Below, piece by piece: positions 8,194-16,900 of a DNA stretch of 18,055 nt; position 1 is the first letter of the stretch, and the number at the start of each line of letters is the position of its first letter. The stretch is from Acidobacteriaceae bacterium. GTDB lineage: Bacteria; Acidobacteriota; Terriglobia; Terriglobales; Acidobacteriaceae. The translations under genes were made by a program, and so were the position numbers. Location: assembly GCA_027311125.1 (NCBI GenBank), contig DAICZO010000002.1, forward strand, positions 1 to 18,055, read 5' to 3'. The notes below the pieces were generated by a model that did no database searches, was not told the DNA's origin, and worked only from the letters and a program-made list of their open reading frames with translations.

Positions 8194-10848
8194 ATGTCGC
8201 TTCGTCTGAAACTCACTTTCGCGTTTGCCGTCATGTTCGCGTCGATGCTCCTGCCGGCTGCTGCGCAGCAGGACACGGCGCATATGCCGTTTATGAATCC
8301 GCAACTTGCCCCAGAGGAGCGTGCCACAGATCTGGTGCAGCGTATGACGCTCGCCGAAAAGGCATCCGAGATGCAGAACAACTCCGCGGCCGTGCCGCGC
8401 CTGAACGTTCCGGCCTACCAGTGGTGGAGTGAGGCTCTCCACGGCGTGATCAACGAAGGTGTTACCGAGTACCCGGAGCCGTTGGGTCTGGCCGCGACTT
8501 TTTACACAGCAGGCATCCACACTATGGCCGCAGAGATTGGTGTGGAAGGCCGCATCAAGCATGTACAGAATCTGCGCGAGGGTCACGTCGGCATCATGGG
8601 CGGGCTCGATTTCTGGTCACCCAACCTTAATATCTTTCGCGATCCACGCTGGGGTCGCGGGCAGGAGACCTACGGTGAAGATCCGTTCCTGACGGGTCGC
8701 ATGGGCGTGGCCTATGTGACGGGCTTGCAGGGCGACAACCCCAAGTACTACCTTGGCATTGCGACTCCCAAGCACTTCGCCGTGCACAGCGGCCCCGAGC
8801 CGACACGCCACTTTGCTGATGTCGACGTGAGCAGGCACGACGAGGTGGACACCTACGAGCCGGCCTTTCGTGCGGCCATTGTCGAGGGCAAGGCTGCTTC
8901 GGTGATGTGCGCCTACAACGCAATAAACGGCGAGCCAGCCTGCGCAAACCAGTACCTATTGCAGGATCAACTGCGGGGCAAGTGGGGTTTCCAGGGCTAT
9001 GTCGTCTCTGACTGTGACGCTGTGCGCGATATCGCTGCGAATCATCGGTATCGGTCTACGCAGGCACAGGGTGTGGCCATCTCGGTGATACGGGGCATGG
9101 ACAACGAGTGCGTAACCTTCAGCAAGCGCTTTGGCGAGCCTGTTGACAAGGCCTACATCGATGCCGTGCAGCAGGGCTACCTGCCTGAAAGCACGCTCGA
9201 TACTGCGCTCATCCGCCTGTTCACCGCTCGCATCAAGCTCGGTATGTTTGACCCACCCGCCATGGTGCCGTACTCGAAGATTGACGAGAAGGAACTGGAC
9301 AGCGCTGAGCATCGCACGCACGCTCGCAAGCTGGCGGAGGAGTCGATGGTGCTGCTCAAGAACGATGGACTGCTGCCGCTCAAGCCAGGGATACGCAAGA
9401 TCGCGGTTGTCGGCCCGTTGGCGGAGCAGACCCGGCCGCTCATCGGCAACTATGCGGGCCACCCCACGCACATCGTCGCCGTCCTTGACGGGCTGCACGC
9501 GCAGTTTCCCGGTGCCGCTATCACCTATGTGCCGGGTACACAGTTTCTGAATCCTGATGGAACCCCCGTGCCAAACGACCTACTGACCACCCCAGACGGC
9601 AAACCAGGACTGCATGCCGAATACAACGAAGGCCGGCGTGGTTTTGATGATGTGCCTCAGAAGCTCGTCGAACGCACTGAGGCAAACATTAATCTATCCA
9701 AGGCGACTTTGCCTGAGGAGGTTGCGGACAGAAAGCGCTTTGGTGTGCAGTGGACGGGCTTTCTGACGCGCTCGGAGACAGGGGAGTACCTGCTCGGCGT
9801 GCGCAGTCAGGGCTTTGCTCGCGTGAGTGTCGACGGCAAGCAGGTGGCGTCGGCTGACGGCGGTGGTCACGAACCGGAGCCCGCCATGGGGCGAGTGAAG
9901 CTTGAGAAAGGACACAAGGTTGCACTCGAAATCTCCGGCGGCACACAGGACGGTAACGTGCATACCGAACTGATCTGGAGCAAATATGATTCCTCAGTTT
10001 CGCCCGAAGCAGTTGCTGCCGCGCGTGGTGCGGACGCGATCATTGCCGTCGTCGGCATCACGAGTCAACTCGAAGGGGAAGAGATGCCCGTGAGCGAACC
10101 GGGTTTCCTGGGCGGCGACCGCACCAGTATCGACCTGCCACGGCCTGAAGAAGACCTGGTGGAAGCGGTGGCAGGGACAGGCAAACCCCTCGCAGTGGTG
10201 CTGATCAATGGCAGCGCGCTCGCCGTTAACTGGATCAACGACCACGCCAACGCGGTACTTGAGGCCTGGTATCCCGGAGAAGAAGGCGGTGCTGCCGTAG
10301 CGGAGACGCTGAGCGGGAAGAACAACCCCGCCGGTCGGCTTCCGGTTACCTTTTACAGGAGTCTGGAAGGCCTGCCGAACTTTGAGGATTATGGCATGGC
10401 GAATCGTACCTATCGTTACTTCACCGGTAAGCCCCTTTACGGCTTCGGCTATGGTCTCAGTTACACCACATTCCGCTACAGCAACCTGGCGATTTCATCC
10501 GCCACCGTCGCCGCAGGGCAGCCCGTGGAAGCCGACGTCCTCGTGACCAATTCTGGCAACCTCGCGGGTGATGAGGTTGTGCAACTCTACCTCAAGTTCC
10601 CTGATGTCAAGGGTGCGCCGATGGTAGCTCTTCGTAGCTTCGAACGCATCCACCTAGATCCGGGTGCGAGCCAGAAGGTTCACTTCCATCTTAACCCGCG
10701 TGACCTGGGTATGGTCACGGAATCTGGCTCACCCATCATCGCCGAAGGAGACTACACACTCAGCATGGGCGGCGGGCAACCGGAAAGCGGCAGCCCGGGA
10801 GTCACCGGCAAGTTTCACGTCAACGGCACCTACACCCTTCCCGAGTAA
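8194..10848 (+). CDS. GH3 family beta-xylosidase/beta-glucosidase with PA14 domain, secreted
   Basis: The ATG at 8194 is preceded by GGAGG (8184-8188) with a 5-nt spacer and starts a Sec signal peptide (MSLRLKLTFAFAVMFAS, AAA-Q cleavage near 24). The 884-residue protein has the order: catalytic barrel (about 30-370), second GH3 domain split by a PA14 insertion (about 470-598), and C-terminal fibronectin-III-like domain (from about 760). The nucleophile is Asp273 in YVVSDCDAV. PKHFAVHSGPE and RHFADVDVS are typical of the xylan beta-xylosidase branch of GH3. The acid/base Glu is expected in or near the EGEE segment at 627-630. Complete and intact. It would release xylose or glucose from oligosaccharides, working beside the GH31 enzyme upstream. 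Its codon choice is clearly more C-rich than in the paralogue at the window start, which suggests a different history. The exact sugar is uncertain. Confidence 0.94.
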   Translation: MSLRLKLTFAFAVMFASMLLPAAAQQDTAHMPFMNPQLAPEERATDLVQRMTLAEKASEMQNNSAAVPRLNVPAYQWWSEALHGVINEGVTEYPEPLGLAATFYTAGIHTMAAEIGVEGRIKHVQNLREGHVGIMGGLDFWSPNLNIFRDPRWGRGQETYGEDPFLTGRMGVAYVTGLQGDNPKYYLGIATPKHFAVHSGPEPTRHFADVDVSRHDEVDTYEPAFRAAIVEGKAASVMCAYNAINGEPACANQYLLQDQLRGKWGFQGYVVSDCDAVRDIAANHRYRSTQAQGVAISVIRGMDNECVTFSKRFGEPVDKAYIDAVQQGYLPESTLDTALIRLFTARIKLGMFDPPAMVPYSKIDEKELDSAEHRTHARKLAEESMVLLKNDGLLPLKPGIRKIAVVGPLAEQTRPLIGNYAGHPTHIVAVLDGLHAQFPGAAITYVPGTQFLNPDGTPVPNDLLTTPDGKPGLHAEYNEGRRGFDDVPQKLVERTEANINLSKATLPEEVADRKRFGVQWTGFLTRSETGEYLLGVRSQGFARVSVDGKQVASADGGGHEPEPAMGRVKLEKGHKVALEISGGTQDGNVHTELIWSKYDSSVSPEAVAAARGADAIIAVVGITSQLEGEEMPVSEPGFLGGDRTSIDLPRPEEDLVEAVAGTGKPLAVVLINGSALAVNWINDHANAVLEAWYPGEEGGAAVAETLSGKNNPAGRLPVTFYRSLEGLPNFEDYGMANRTYRYFTGKPLYGFGYGLSYTTFRYSNLAISSATVAAGQPVEADVLVTNSGNLAGDEVVQLYLKFPDVKGAPMVALRSFERIHLDPGASQKVHFHLNPRDLGMVTESGSPIIAEGDYTLSMGGGQPESGSPGVTGKFHVNGTYTLPE

Positions 10849-11259
10849 CTCAACACCTCCAAAGAGGAACTCTGACCCCTTGCCTGTATGTCCGCTAATA
10901 TGGCCTGATCTCAGAGATGCGATTGATGCTTCGGACACCCAAGCCAGGTCAGAAGTTCGTCTAGATCGAAACTACAATTGAGCGGCTTTGCTTTCTGCGT
11001 ACGCTAAGCCCCTCATTAGGAGTGGAGCATCTCTGGAACTGATGATTTCAGCTGTTTTTACTAATTGCTGGAACAAATACAGAAGCAAGAGGAAAGAGTT
11101 TTCTATATTTGTGACAGCTTCGGCAAGACTGGTTTGCCGAAGCTGGGTATCTACTTCTTCATCGAGAAGGATGAGAGGCGAGACGGGTCGGATGCCCATT
11201 GCTTGTCAAACAGCAAGGTGCGTTGACGTGCGCCATGAGAGTTAGCATCTTCAAGCTAC
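10849..11259. other. Gene-poor stretch between GH3 and aldo/keto reductase
   Basis: About 410 bases between convergent genes. Small open frames exist on both strands (10988-11245 plus, 11199-10972 minus), but neither has a ribosome site or recognisable content, and they overlap each other. The only clear structure is the hairpin at 11115-11145, listed separately. Confidence 0.5.
11115..11145. repeat. Perfect 12-bp inverted repeat (hairpin)
   Basis: The arms CAGCTTCGGCAA (11115-11126) and TTGCCGAAGCTG (11134-11145) are perfectly complementary around the 7-nt loop GACTGGT. It lies between convergent genes, about 115 nt past the stop of the minus-strand reductase and about 265 nt past the GH3 stop. 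Neither strand shows a following U tract, so it is not a standard intrinsic terminator. It may act as a transcript 3'-end structure, protein-binding site, or be the trace of a mobile element. Confidence 0.6.
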
Positions 11260-12141
11260 TTACCTAGCGGCGATAGCGATAGAGTCGAGCTCAGCGATTA
11301 CCTCAGGTGCGAGCTGAAGGTTGGCTACGCTGAGGTTTTCGCGCAGGTGAGTGCGTCTGGATGTTCCTGCGATGAGCAGGATGTTGGGTGAGCGATGCAG
11401 GAGCCAGGCCTGTGCAACCTGCATGGGCGTGACGCCGAGTGAGGCTGCGATGGTGTCCAAGACCGAGGACTGCAGCGGGGTGAAACCTCCGAGAGGGAAG
11501 TACGGGACGTAGGCAATACCCTGCTTGACGAGGTCGTCAACAAAGGCGTCATCGTCGCGATTAGCGAGGTTGTAAAAGTTCTGGATGCAGACGACTTCGG
11601 TAAACATTTGGGCCTCGGCTAACTGGTCCGGTGTGACCGTGCTCAGGCCGATATGGCGAATGAGTCCCTGCTGCTTGAGTTCGATGAGCACGTTCAGAGG
11701 TTCCGCAATTGATCCGGGCTCAGGCGAGGTAAAACCACCCATGCGAAGGTTCACGATATCAAGTGTTTCGGCGCCAAGATTGCGCAGGTTGTCGTGAATG
11801 CTCTCGACCAGATTTTCACGAGAACGGTCGAGAATCCAGGAGCCGTCGTCACCACGACGCGCGCCGACTTTGGTGACGAGGATGAGGTCTTTCGGGTACG
11901 GGTACAGGGCTTCCTTGATGATCTGGTTGGTGATGTGCGGTCCGTAGAAGTCGCTGGTATCGATATGGTTGACGCCGGACGCGATGGCCTCGCGCAGAAC
12001 AGCGATGGCCTCGGAGCGGTCACGGGGCGGCCCGAAGACATGGGGGCCTGCGAGTTGCATGGTGCCATAGCCGACGCGGTTGACGGTGAGCGTAGTGCCG
12101 GGAAAGGTGAAGGTGTTGCCGAGGTGGGTCTGGTTCGTCAT
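11260..12141 (-). CDS. Aldo/keto reductase family oxidoreductase
   Basis: The ATG at 12141 has GGAG about 9 bases upstream. The 293-residue protein has the family length and a TIM-barrel layout. Catalytic residues Asp61 and Tyr66 (HIDTSDFYG) and Lys91 (VTKVG) are present; the fourth member, usually His in a DLYxxH segment, is replaced in LDIVNLRMGG, where Arg133 appears to align with it. Near the C-terminus LIAGTSRRTHLRENL corresponds to the NADPH phosphate-binding loop. The reaction is presumably NADPH-linked reduction of an aldehyde or ketone in the cytoplasm; substrate unknown. It is transcribed divergently from a TetR-type regulator with 83 bp between starts, the usual arrangement for a repressor that controls a detoxification or reductase gene. 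No signal peptide is seen. Confidence 0.92.
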   Translation of the reverse strand: MTNQTHLGNTFTFPGTTLTVNRVGYGTMQLAGPHVFGPPRDRSEAIAVLREAIASGVNHIDTSDFYGPHITNQIIKEALYPYPKDLILVTKVGARRGDDGSWILDRSRENLVESIHDNLRNLGAETLDIVNLRMGGFTSPEPGSIAEPLNVLIELKQQGLIRHIGLSTVTPDQLAEAQMFTEVVCIQNFYNLANRDDDAFVDDLVKQGIAYVPYFPLGGFTPLQSSVLDTIAASLGVTPMQVAQAWLLHRSPNILLIAGTSRRTHLRENLSVANLQLAPEVIAELDSIAIAAR

Positions 12142-12224
12142 GTCTGTGTCTCCGATGGTGAGTGACTGGTTGGCACGTCAGATATGTATTTAGATGAAGA
12201 AAGCTTCAGATTAGGACTTCGCAT
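12142..12224. promoter_or_regulatory. Shared control region between reductase and TetR-type regulator
   Basis: The 83 bases between divergent starts should carry both promoters and an operator, by analogy with other TetR-regulated divergent pairs. A TTGGCA box (12170-12175) and an AT-rich patch with TATTTAGAT (12187-12195) are suggestive for the plus strand but badly spaced. No long perfect palindrome was found, so the operator position is not resolved. Confidence 0.4.
12213..12216 (+). promoter_or_regulatory. AGGA ribosome binding site supporting a TTG start
   Basis: AGGA lies 8 nt before the TTG at 12225. The nearby ATG at 12194 is in another frame that ends almost at once, so this site decides the start of the TetR-type regulator. 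Confidence 0.55.
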
Positions 12225-12887
12225 TTGGCGCAACGGACAGCAACCCGCTCGGAACCAAGAAAGACGTCGGTCCAGGCGCGTTCCACTGCAAGTGTAGGCG
12301 CGATTCTGGAGGCGACTGTTCAGGTTTTGCTGAAGGTAGGCAAAGAGAAGCTGACGACGACACTTGTGGCAAAACGCGCTGGGGTATCCGTGGGAACGCT
12401 GTACCAGTACTTCCCAAACAAAAGCGCTTTGCTGCGGGCTGCTTTGAGGCTGCATGTGAAGGAGATCGTTGCAGAGGTGGATAAGGTTTGCGTGGCGCAG
12501 CGGGGACAGCCGGTGGAACAGATGGCCGAGGCGCTGGCGGTGGCATTCTTAGCGGTGAAGATGGGCGCCCCGAAGAGGAGCCGCGCGCTGTACGCAGTCA
12601 GTTCAGATGTCGATGGCATGAAGATTACTGCCGCTGCAGTAGCGCGTGTACATCAGGAAATTGTTGGACTCTTGCAGAGCGCACCCGAGGTGTTGACGAC
12701 GGATCTGCACTTGATGGCTACGGTGCTGCAGAGCACCATCGCAGGGATGAAGCGGCAGTTGCTGGAGTCGGATACGCCTGAGACGCAGTTGGAGGCAATG
12801 CAGCGCGAGCTGATTTTGGTAGTGCGAGGTTATGTCCGAGCCTGCATGGTGCAGTCCCGTCAGAGCGCTAGCGTTTATCGCTCCTGA
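12225..12887 (+). CDS. TetR/AcrR family transcriptional regulator
   Basis: The 220-residue protein starts at a TTG. After a basic N-terminal tail, the DNA-binding domain is clear: ILEATVQVLLKVG for helix 1, then the helix-turn-helix LVAKRAGVSVGTLYQYFPNK (residues 47-66), the standard TetR signature. The remaining helical region (about 75-215) would bind a ligand and dimerise, with no recognisable ligand motif. It is divergent from the aldo/keto reductase and very likely represses it and itself; the inducer is unknown, perhaps an aldehyde, quinone or other reactive compound handled by the reductase. The closing region includes a helix rich in Gln, Arg and Glu (MQRELILVVRGYVRACMVQS). Confidence 0.93.
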   Translation: MAQRTATRSEPRKTSVQARSTASVGAILEATVQVLLKVGKEKLTTTLVAKRAGVSVGTLYQYFPNKSALLRAALRLHVKEIVAEVDKVCVAQRGQPVEQMAEALAVAFLAVKMGAPKRSRALYAVSSDVDGMKITAAAVARVHQEIVGLLQSAPEVLTTDLHLMATVLQSTIAGMKRQLLESDTPETQLEAMQRELILVVRGYVRACMVQSRQSASVYRS

Positions 12888-13330
12888 GTGCAAATCAAGG
12901 GGCTTGCACCACCCTACCAGGTCGAGGTACTGGAAGGATGGAGACTTGTAATTCTCTCCCTCAAAGGTTCATTAATTTGAAGCTCCTTGAGCGGAGTGTG
13001 AACCGAACCCTCACTCTTCCCATGTTGCTAATGGCGGGCGGACAGGCATTCGAATCTCCGATAGAAACTTTCTTCTATCGAGAGTTCTAATCGTCCTTTC
13101 TTGTCGAAACTGGATCGAACTGCCGCGAGAGTGTGAACACTATGACGAACATCGCCGAGTGTCTCCGCGCCTGGGCCACCGTTGGCGAAGTCCGGGCTGC
13201 GCTTGAAGAAGTGTTTGGTGCTTACGAGGAGAGTTCCTTGCTTGATCAATGTGGTCGGTCATCGAGCAGTGGCTTCTGTGCACCCTTTAGCACTCGGCAA
13301 CATTGGAGCGAAAACACCTTGCGGCGCGCC
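12888..13330. other. Gene-poor stretch after TetR gene
   Basis: About 440 bases with no intact gene recognised. It includes the possible mutase remnant listed separately. Minus-strand (13249-13028) and plus-strand (13133-13369) frames overlap each other and lack ribosome sites. Confidence 0.5.
13124..13231 (+). pseudogene. Possible remnant of methylmalonyl-CoA mutase C-terminus
   Basis: A 36-codon stretch reads RESVNTMTNIAECLRAWATV and continues GEVRAALEEVFGAYEE. The pattern of a leading helix, then RAxATVGE, then ALxxVFGxY is typical of the end of the substrate-binding part of methylmalonyl-CoA mutase large subunits. The frame is closed by a TAA at 13088, and nothing before or after continues the match. 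The stretch would therefore be a fossil of a deleted gene. The similarity is recalled by eye over a short length and could be chance. Confidence 0.35.
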
Positions 13331-13933
13331 TCAGTGGGAACCAAAGCGGAAGACGATGCCGGTGGATAACCGATAGTAATTCTGGTGATTATTGTCGCCG
13401 TTGGGCAGGCGAGAGTAGATGTAGTCAGCTTCGAGGACGGTAAGGCCGAAATGACGACCCAGACCGTAACCGAGACCAAGGCCTCCGCTGGCGGCGAGCG
13501 CCTTTGCGCGCTTGACGAACGTGTAATTGGAGTACTCGGAGGACCCGCCGACGAGCGCTTCGGCGTAGGGCGTGAGTCGCCGCGAAGATCTGTAGGAATA
13601 GCGCGGTCCGACGAGGTAGTTGAAAAGGGTGACATTTTGCGTTGTGGCGTCGATGTTGCTGGCGTGTGCGGAGGAGAGATCGGCTACGACGCTGAAGCCT
13701 CTCGAGGCGTTGACGACGATGGTGCCGCCGCCTCCATTGAGGGAGAAGCAGCCGCACACCGCTGGGGGCGCGTTGGCGTGGAGATAGGTGTAGTTGACGG
13801 CAAGTTCGAGCACAGGTGTCTGCGACGGATTGTATGAGAGGGTTGCCTTCGCGGGACGGGCTTGCGCAAGAGTGCAGGTGGAAGCGCAGAGGGTGAGGAG
13901 AACGGCGGGCAGAAACAGCTTGTGGAATCGCAT
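13331..13933 (-). CDS. Small outer-membrane beta-barrel protein
   Basis: The ATG at 13933 has TAGGAG upstream and begins a signal peptide (MRFHKLFLPAVLLTLCAS, cleavage near TLAQA); the longer frame to 13987 overlaps the previous gene. The 200-residue product has alternating-residue strands typical of a small OmpA/opacity-type eight-stranded barrel: LELAVNYTYLHA, GFSVVADLSS, LFNYLVGPRYSYR, LTPYAEALVGG, ALAASGGLGLGYGL, FGLTVLEADYIYSR and a last strand YRLSTGIVFRFG, with Phe near the C-terminus as barrel-assembly signals require. A CGC pair in a loop near the start may form a disulfide. It follows the NHL protein gene by 10 nt and is surely co-transcribed with it. It may help place that protein at the surface, but no function can be read from sequence. 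Confidence 0.82.
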   Translation of the reverse strand: MRFHKLFLPAVLLTLCASTCTLAQARPAKATLSYNPSQTPVLELAVNYTYLHANAPPAVCGCFSLNGGGGTIVVNASRGFSVVADLSSAHASNIDATTQNVTLFNYLVGPRYSYRSSRRLTPYAEALVGGSSEYSNYTFVKRAKALAASGGLGLGYGLGRHFGLTVLEADYIYSRLPNGDNNHQNYYRLSTGIVFRFGSH

Positions 13934-13943
13934 GGATCGTCTC

Positions 13944-16900
13944 CTACTGGACCGTGAGAGTAACGTTGGTGGAATGTTGGATTTCACCGCTGGTTCCGGT
14001 CACGGTGAGGGTATAGGTCTTGTCTTTGGGCCCGAAGAAGCCGCCACCGCAGCCGCTAAGTAGGGCGACAGGGGAGAGGAGTGCCAGCAGGAGCAGAAGT
14101 TGTGCGATGCGTACTTTGCGGCGGAATCCTAACAGTGGAAGGAGGACCAAGGCAGCCCACGTGTAGGATCTGCCTGAGGGTGCGGGGGAGCGTCGCAACG
14201 AGGCTTCGAGCGAGAGTGTTTTGACGGAGAGAACCGCGGATGCGCCGCTGCTGCCCGGTGTGATGATCGAGGGAGTGAAGCTGGCGGTGGCGCCGGAGGG
14301 GAGGCCGGTCACCGATAGAACGACGGGGGAGTTATAGCTGCCGCCGATCCCGGCCGCGTTGAACGTGAAGGATGCGGTGGCACCGGGTAGTACACTCTGC
14401 GGAGCTGTCGTGGAGGTCAGGCTGAAGTCGGTGGACGAGGACGAAATGCCCGTTCCCGAGAGGGTTGCGGTCTGGGGTGAGCTGGTGGCGTTGTCGGTGA
14501 CGGAGAGACTGGCGGTGTAGCTGGAGGTTGCAGAAGGTGTGAAGGTGACGGAGATGAAGCAGGTTGCGGAAGCGGCGAGAGTTGCACCGCAGGTGTTGGT
14601 GGAGATGGCAAAGTTGGTCGGATTGGCCCCGACCAGCGTAACGGCGGAGATATTGAGCGGAGCGTTGCCGGTGTTGGCGAGGGTGAGGGTCTGGGGCGCG
14701 GACGTCGATCCGACGGCGGTGCTGGGGAAGGTCAGGGTTGTGGGCGAAAGTGAGGTGATGGGTGCTTCGGCGGCTGTCCCCACTCCGTTTAGGCTGATCG
14801 ACTGGGCGGAGTTTGCGGCGTTCAGCGTGTTGTCGGTAAGAGTGAGAGAGCCGCTCAGGCTGCCGCTGGTGGTTGGAACGAAGCTGATGGGTAAATCACA
14901 GACGGCGTTGGCGGTAAGTACCCCCGCGGAGGACGAAGAACTGCTGGTGAGAGGGCAGGCCGAGCTGCCGCTGCTGTTCAAGGTGAAGTTGGTAGAGATA
15001 CTGGGATTTTTCTCGGTTGCAGGTATCGCGAAGTTAAGGTCCGCATTGCCTATGTTGGCCACGGCGACTGTCTGGGGACTGTCACTGCTGGTGGAGCCGA
15101 TGGGTGTGGTTGCGAAGGTGAGACTGGGGGGTCCACTCAGGCCGAGTTTGACGATGCGGTTGTTGCCGGTGTCCGAGATGTAAACGTTACCCGCTGCGTC
15201 GACGCTGACACCTTGCGGGCCGTTCAGACCGGTGGCGAGTTCAACGGCCTGCGTGTAGGTGCCGCCAGACAGGGTCTCCTTCAAGACCTGGTTATTGCCG
15301 GTGTCGGCGATGTAGACGTTGCCTTTACCGTCAACAGCGACGTCGGCCGGAGCGTTCAATCCCGACGCAACCACTGTTTGAACGTAGGTTACGAAGCGGG
15401 GTGCGAGTGGCCCACCGATGTTCGGTGTGATGGGATAGGGCTGCAGCGTCTCTTTGACGACACGATTGTTGCCGGTGTCGGCGATGTAGAGATCGCCGCT
15501 GGCATCGGTTACCAATCCTTGTGGAGACACGAGACCGCTGATGGGAAGGACTCCCTGTGCATATGTGCCTCCGTTCTGCAAGGCCGGTTCGCCGCCGAAG
15601 AGGATCTCCTCGACGATTCGATTGTTACCGGTGTCAGCGACGTAGATGCTTCCGGCGCCATCGACAGCGATGCCTTTGGGCCGTGAGAGACCAACTCCGA
15701 TGGCCTGCTGGGCAAGGGGTAAGTAGACCGATCCCTGGTGAATTTCATAGATGACGCGATTGTTTCCAGTGTCAGCGAAGTAGAAGCCGCCTGCCTTGTC
15801 GATAGCGATCCCGGTCGGACTAGAAAAGCTGGTTCCGTAAGCACCTGAGCCGCTCACGCTGCTCGGTGTGTATGTGCCGCCGGAAGAGGCCTCTTCCACC
15901 ACTCGATTGTTGCCGGAGTCCGCGATGAAGAGGTCACCAGCGCCATCGACCACTACCCCTGCCGGGGAATGGAGGCTGGTGCCGATGCTGCTCTGCGTGG
16001 CTGGGAGGAACGTGAGTTGGGGTCCGACGCCTGTGCCGGAGACGGGTGCGGTGGCGACGGAGATGCCGTTTCGATTGATCAATGCGACTGTCCCGGTACG
16101 CATGCCGGCTGAGGTCGGCTTGAAAGCGAGGTTGACCGTGCACGCCTCGTCGACTACATAGGAGTGGCTGGTTCCGTTGGTGTTGCAGGTGCCCGTACCA
16201 AGGTCGACGAAGTCTCCTGCCGCTGCGCCCTCGGTCGTCGCGGACACGGTAACCCCCGCTCCACCGGATCCGTTGCTGGTAAAGGTCAGCGTGATCGTTG
16301 CACTCGTAGCTCCGATGTTGACGTTGCCGAAGTTGACCGGAGGCATCGCCAGCCTGAGGACGCGGCCGCCGTTAGTGAAGTCGACAGTGAACAGGTTGCC
16401 GTTGTTGTCGGTAACCAAGCTGGTCGCCGTAAGCATCGGAACTCCGATCGGCTCGGCGACATAACTCCCTCCCACGAACAACAATTCGGTGATGTTGGAC
16501 GCGCCGTAGTACACGTCGCCGTTGCTGTCGGTGGCCACATAAGGAACGCTCAGGAGGTTGGTGCTGACCTGACTTTCCGTGTAGGTGCTTCCGTTGGGCG
16601 AGAACTTTGCGATGTAACTCAGGATGTCGTCGGAGACGTAGAGATCGCCGGAACCATCCACGGCGATACCCTGCGGGGCAAATAGGCCGCTGCTGACAAG
16701 GGTGGTTTGGGTGTAGACACCGCCGGAGAGCGACTCCTTGTAGATTGCCTACCTGATGTAGTCTGCGATGTAGACATTATTGCTGCTGTCGATGGTGACG
16801 CCGGTGGGCTCGATGAAGCCGGAGCCAAATGTGCTTTCGGTGTATCCTCCGCTGCTGTTCGGAGTCTCCTTGAGAACGCGGCCGTTGAGGGAGTCCGCGA

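Noticed and set aside
10972..11245. Overlapping small frames between the GH3 and reductase genes
   Set aside because: Neither has a ribosome site or recognisable sequence, and they occupy the same DNA on opposite strands.
15150..15930. Regularly spaced repeats that could suggest a CRISPR array
   Set aside because: Spacing of about 140-170 bp is too long, copies are imperfect, and they encode successive NHL blades.
14539..16685. Plus-strand frames across the NHL protein gene
   Set aside because: They mirror the repeated coding DNA of the minus-strand gene and have no signal, domain or start support.
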